Shown here: piece by piece, positions 5,721-6,359 of the stretch | Layout: the number at the start of each line of letters is the position of its first letter | Position numbering within the stretch: the first letter of the stretch is position 1 | NCBI GenBank assembly: GCA_004525155.1 | Contig: SPDA01000117.1 | Location: 1 to 6,359 of the forward strand | DNA: 6,359 nucleotides | Source of the DNA: Spirochaetales bacterium | GTDB lineage: Bacteria > Spirochaetota > Spirochaetia > SPDA01 | Direction of reading: 5' to 3' | The notes under the pieces: generated by a model | What the model saw: only the letters and a program-made list of their open reading frames with translations | Databases searched by the model: none | Told to the model about the DNA's origin: nothing | Position numbers and translations under genes: made by a program

Positions 5721-6176
5721 ATGGACAAATTCGGATCGGCAGACGCGGTACTTGATTTCGCCATAAAGGAAGAAGAAGGGGCTTATGATTTTTACCTTGA
5801 TCTTTCGGAAAAAGTCGAGAAGGCCTGGATGAAGACCGTCTTCCGGGACTTCGCTCAGGAAGAATTGGGGCACAAGAAAAAACTTCTCGAGATCAAGGCC
5901 GGCAAAGCGCTCGCGCCCGTAAAGGATAAGGTGATGGACCTCAACTTAAGCGATTACCTGGTGGATGCGGAAGTGGTTCCGAATATGGATTTCCAGAGCG
6001 CGCTTATCCTTGCCATGAAAAAGGAAAAATCGGCTTTCAGGCTGTATACCAATCTCGCGGCCGCCATGCAGGAGCCGGGTCTTAAAAATATATTTCTCAT
6101 GCTTGCCCAGGAAGAGGCAAAACACAAGCTGCGCTTTGAAATTGAATATGATGATTTCGTTTTTCAGGAAAACTGA
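5721..6176 (+). CDS. Ferritin-like diiron protein (rubrerythrin-type four-helix domain, no rubredoxin)
   Basis: A 151-residue soluble four-helix-bundle protein of the rubrerythrin/COG1633-type ferritin-like group. The two halves repeat the same pattern: E18 in EEEGAYDFY followed by E48xxH51 (QEELGH), then E102 in KKEKSAFRLY followed by E132xxH135 (QEEAKH). All the expected ligands of a carboxylate-bridged diiron centre are thus present, joined by a linker of about 60-90 that holds no metal motif. There is no CxxC, so the rubredoxin domain of true rubrerythrin is missing and an electron donor would have to be a separate protein. Likely roles are peroxide reduction or iron/redox handling in an anaerobe, but members of this group are poorly characterised. 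GAGGGGAG at 5708-5715, five bases before the ATG, makes the start secure. The gene diverges from the MFS transporter and lies 46 bases before a response regulator. Confidence 0.9.
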   Translation: MDKFGSADAVLDFAIKEEEGAYDFYLDLSEKVEKAWMKTVFRDFAQEELGHKKKLLEIKAGKALAPVKDKVMDLNLSDYLVDAEVVPNMDFQSALILAMKKEKSAFRLYTNLAAAMQEPGLKNIFLMLAQEEAKHKLRFEIEYDDFVFQEN

Positions 6177-6184
6177 ACAGCAGA

Positions 6185-6218
6185 TTGACCTCCGGCGAAA
6201 ATACAGGTAAATTATACT
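6185..6218 (+). promoter_or_regulatory. Candidate promoter of the response regulator gene (near-leaderless)
   Basis: TTGACC (6185-6190, 5 of 6 to the -35) is followed after 17 bases by TAAATT (6208-6213). A better -10 hexamer, TATACT (6213-6218), sits 22 bases from it. Either way transcription would begin at about 6219-6225, at or within a few bases of the ATG at 6223. Confidence 0.4.
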
Positions 6219-6222
6219 CATA

Positions 6223-6359
6223 ATGGCTTCTCTGCTGATAGTAGATGACGATAACACTTTTCGAAAAATCCTGAGGGAAATTCTCCAGCGTCACGATCAT
6301 ACAGTCTTCGAGGCGGTGAACGGCAAGGAGACACTTGAGTTTTTATCGGAAAACTCCAT
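6223..6359 (+). CDS. Response regulator, receiver domain N-terminus (cut by window edge)
   Basis: The frame is open from ATG 6223 to the window end, giving 45 complete codons. MASLLIVDDDNTFRKILREIL is a classic CheY-like receiver start: strand beta-1 LLIV followed by the acidic cluster D8-D9-D10 that binds Mg2+, then helix alpha-1. TVFEAVNGKETLEFL continues as beta-2 and alpha-2. The phospho-accepting aspartate, expected near residue 52, and any output domain are beyond the window, so the class of regulator and its partner kinase cannot be named. The distance from the start to beta-1 is normal, so the start is secure even though there is no Shine-Dalgarno sequence: the nearest AGG ends 15 bases upstream. 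It may be read from its own promoter or through from the ferritin-like gene. Confidence 0.85.
   Translation, partial: MASLLIVDDDNTFRKILREILQRHDHTVFEAVNGKETLEFLSENS

Noticed and set aside
5721..6176. Calling the ferritin-like gene a full rubrerythrin
   Set aside because: There is no C-terminal rubredoxin domain: the protein has no cysteines and ends after the fourth helix.
1..6359. A new defence, mobile or phage system
   Set aside because: No nuclease, integrase, transposase, toxin-antitoxin pair, repeat array or attachment site is visible; all larger genes fall into ordinary metabolic, transport or signalling families.

Overview
The window carries eight protein-coding genes, two of them cut by the window edges, packed with short gaps and with no RNA gene, insertion sequence, CRISPR array or phage gene that I can see. 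Base composition is moderately GC-rich inside genes, and the intergenic gaps are clearly AT-richer. Gene content (a B12-binding radical SAM protein, a bacterial aromatic amino acid decarboxylase, a rubredoxin-less rubrerythrin-type ferritin-like protein, a GufA-type ZIP transporter, a DUF1295 membrane protein) suggests an anaerobic or microaerobic Gram-negative bacterium. A spirochaete of the Treponema group is my best guess from the style of the proteins, but the sequence does not prove it.

Layout. Positions 1-638 (minus) hold the N-terminal 212 codons of a B12-binding radical SAM protein, cut at the first cysteine of its cluster motif. It diverges from a plus-strand pair: a DUF1295 / steroid 5-alpha-reductase-fold membrane protein (756-1736) and, three bases later, a 68-residue protein of unknown function (1740-1946). 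After an AT-rich gap with an inverted repeat comes a second plus-strand pair: a ZIP metal transporter (2114-2929) and a PLP-dependent aromatic-L-amino-acid decarboxylase (2975-4432). The decarboxylase converges on, and overlaps by 16 bases, a minus-strand MFS transporter (4417-5637). The MFS gene diverges from a ferritin-like diiron protein (5721-6176), which is followed by the start of a response regulator receiver domain (6223 to the window end).

How the genes relate. There is no single pathway. The ZIP transporter and the ferritin-like protein both concern metal handling but lie in different transcription units. The decarboxylase could make trace amines (tyramine, tryptamine, phenylethylamine or dopamine-like products) or take part in acid/PLP-linked amine metabolism; its substrate cannot be read from sequence.

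The most interesting pattern is translational. Four starts have clear Shine-Dalgarno sequences (1740, 2114, 2975, 5721). The four others (638, 756, 5637/5613, 6223) have none. Three of these four have a promoter-like pair whose -10 element ends only about 4-10 bases before the ATG, as expected for leaderless or nearly leaderless mRNAs. I did not find a convincing new defence or mobile system here.
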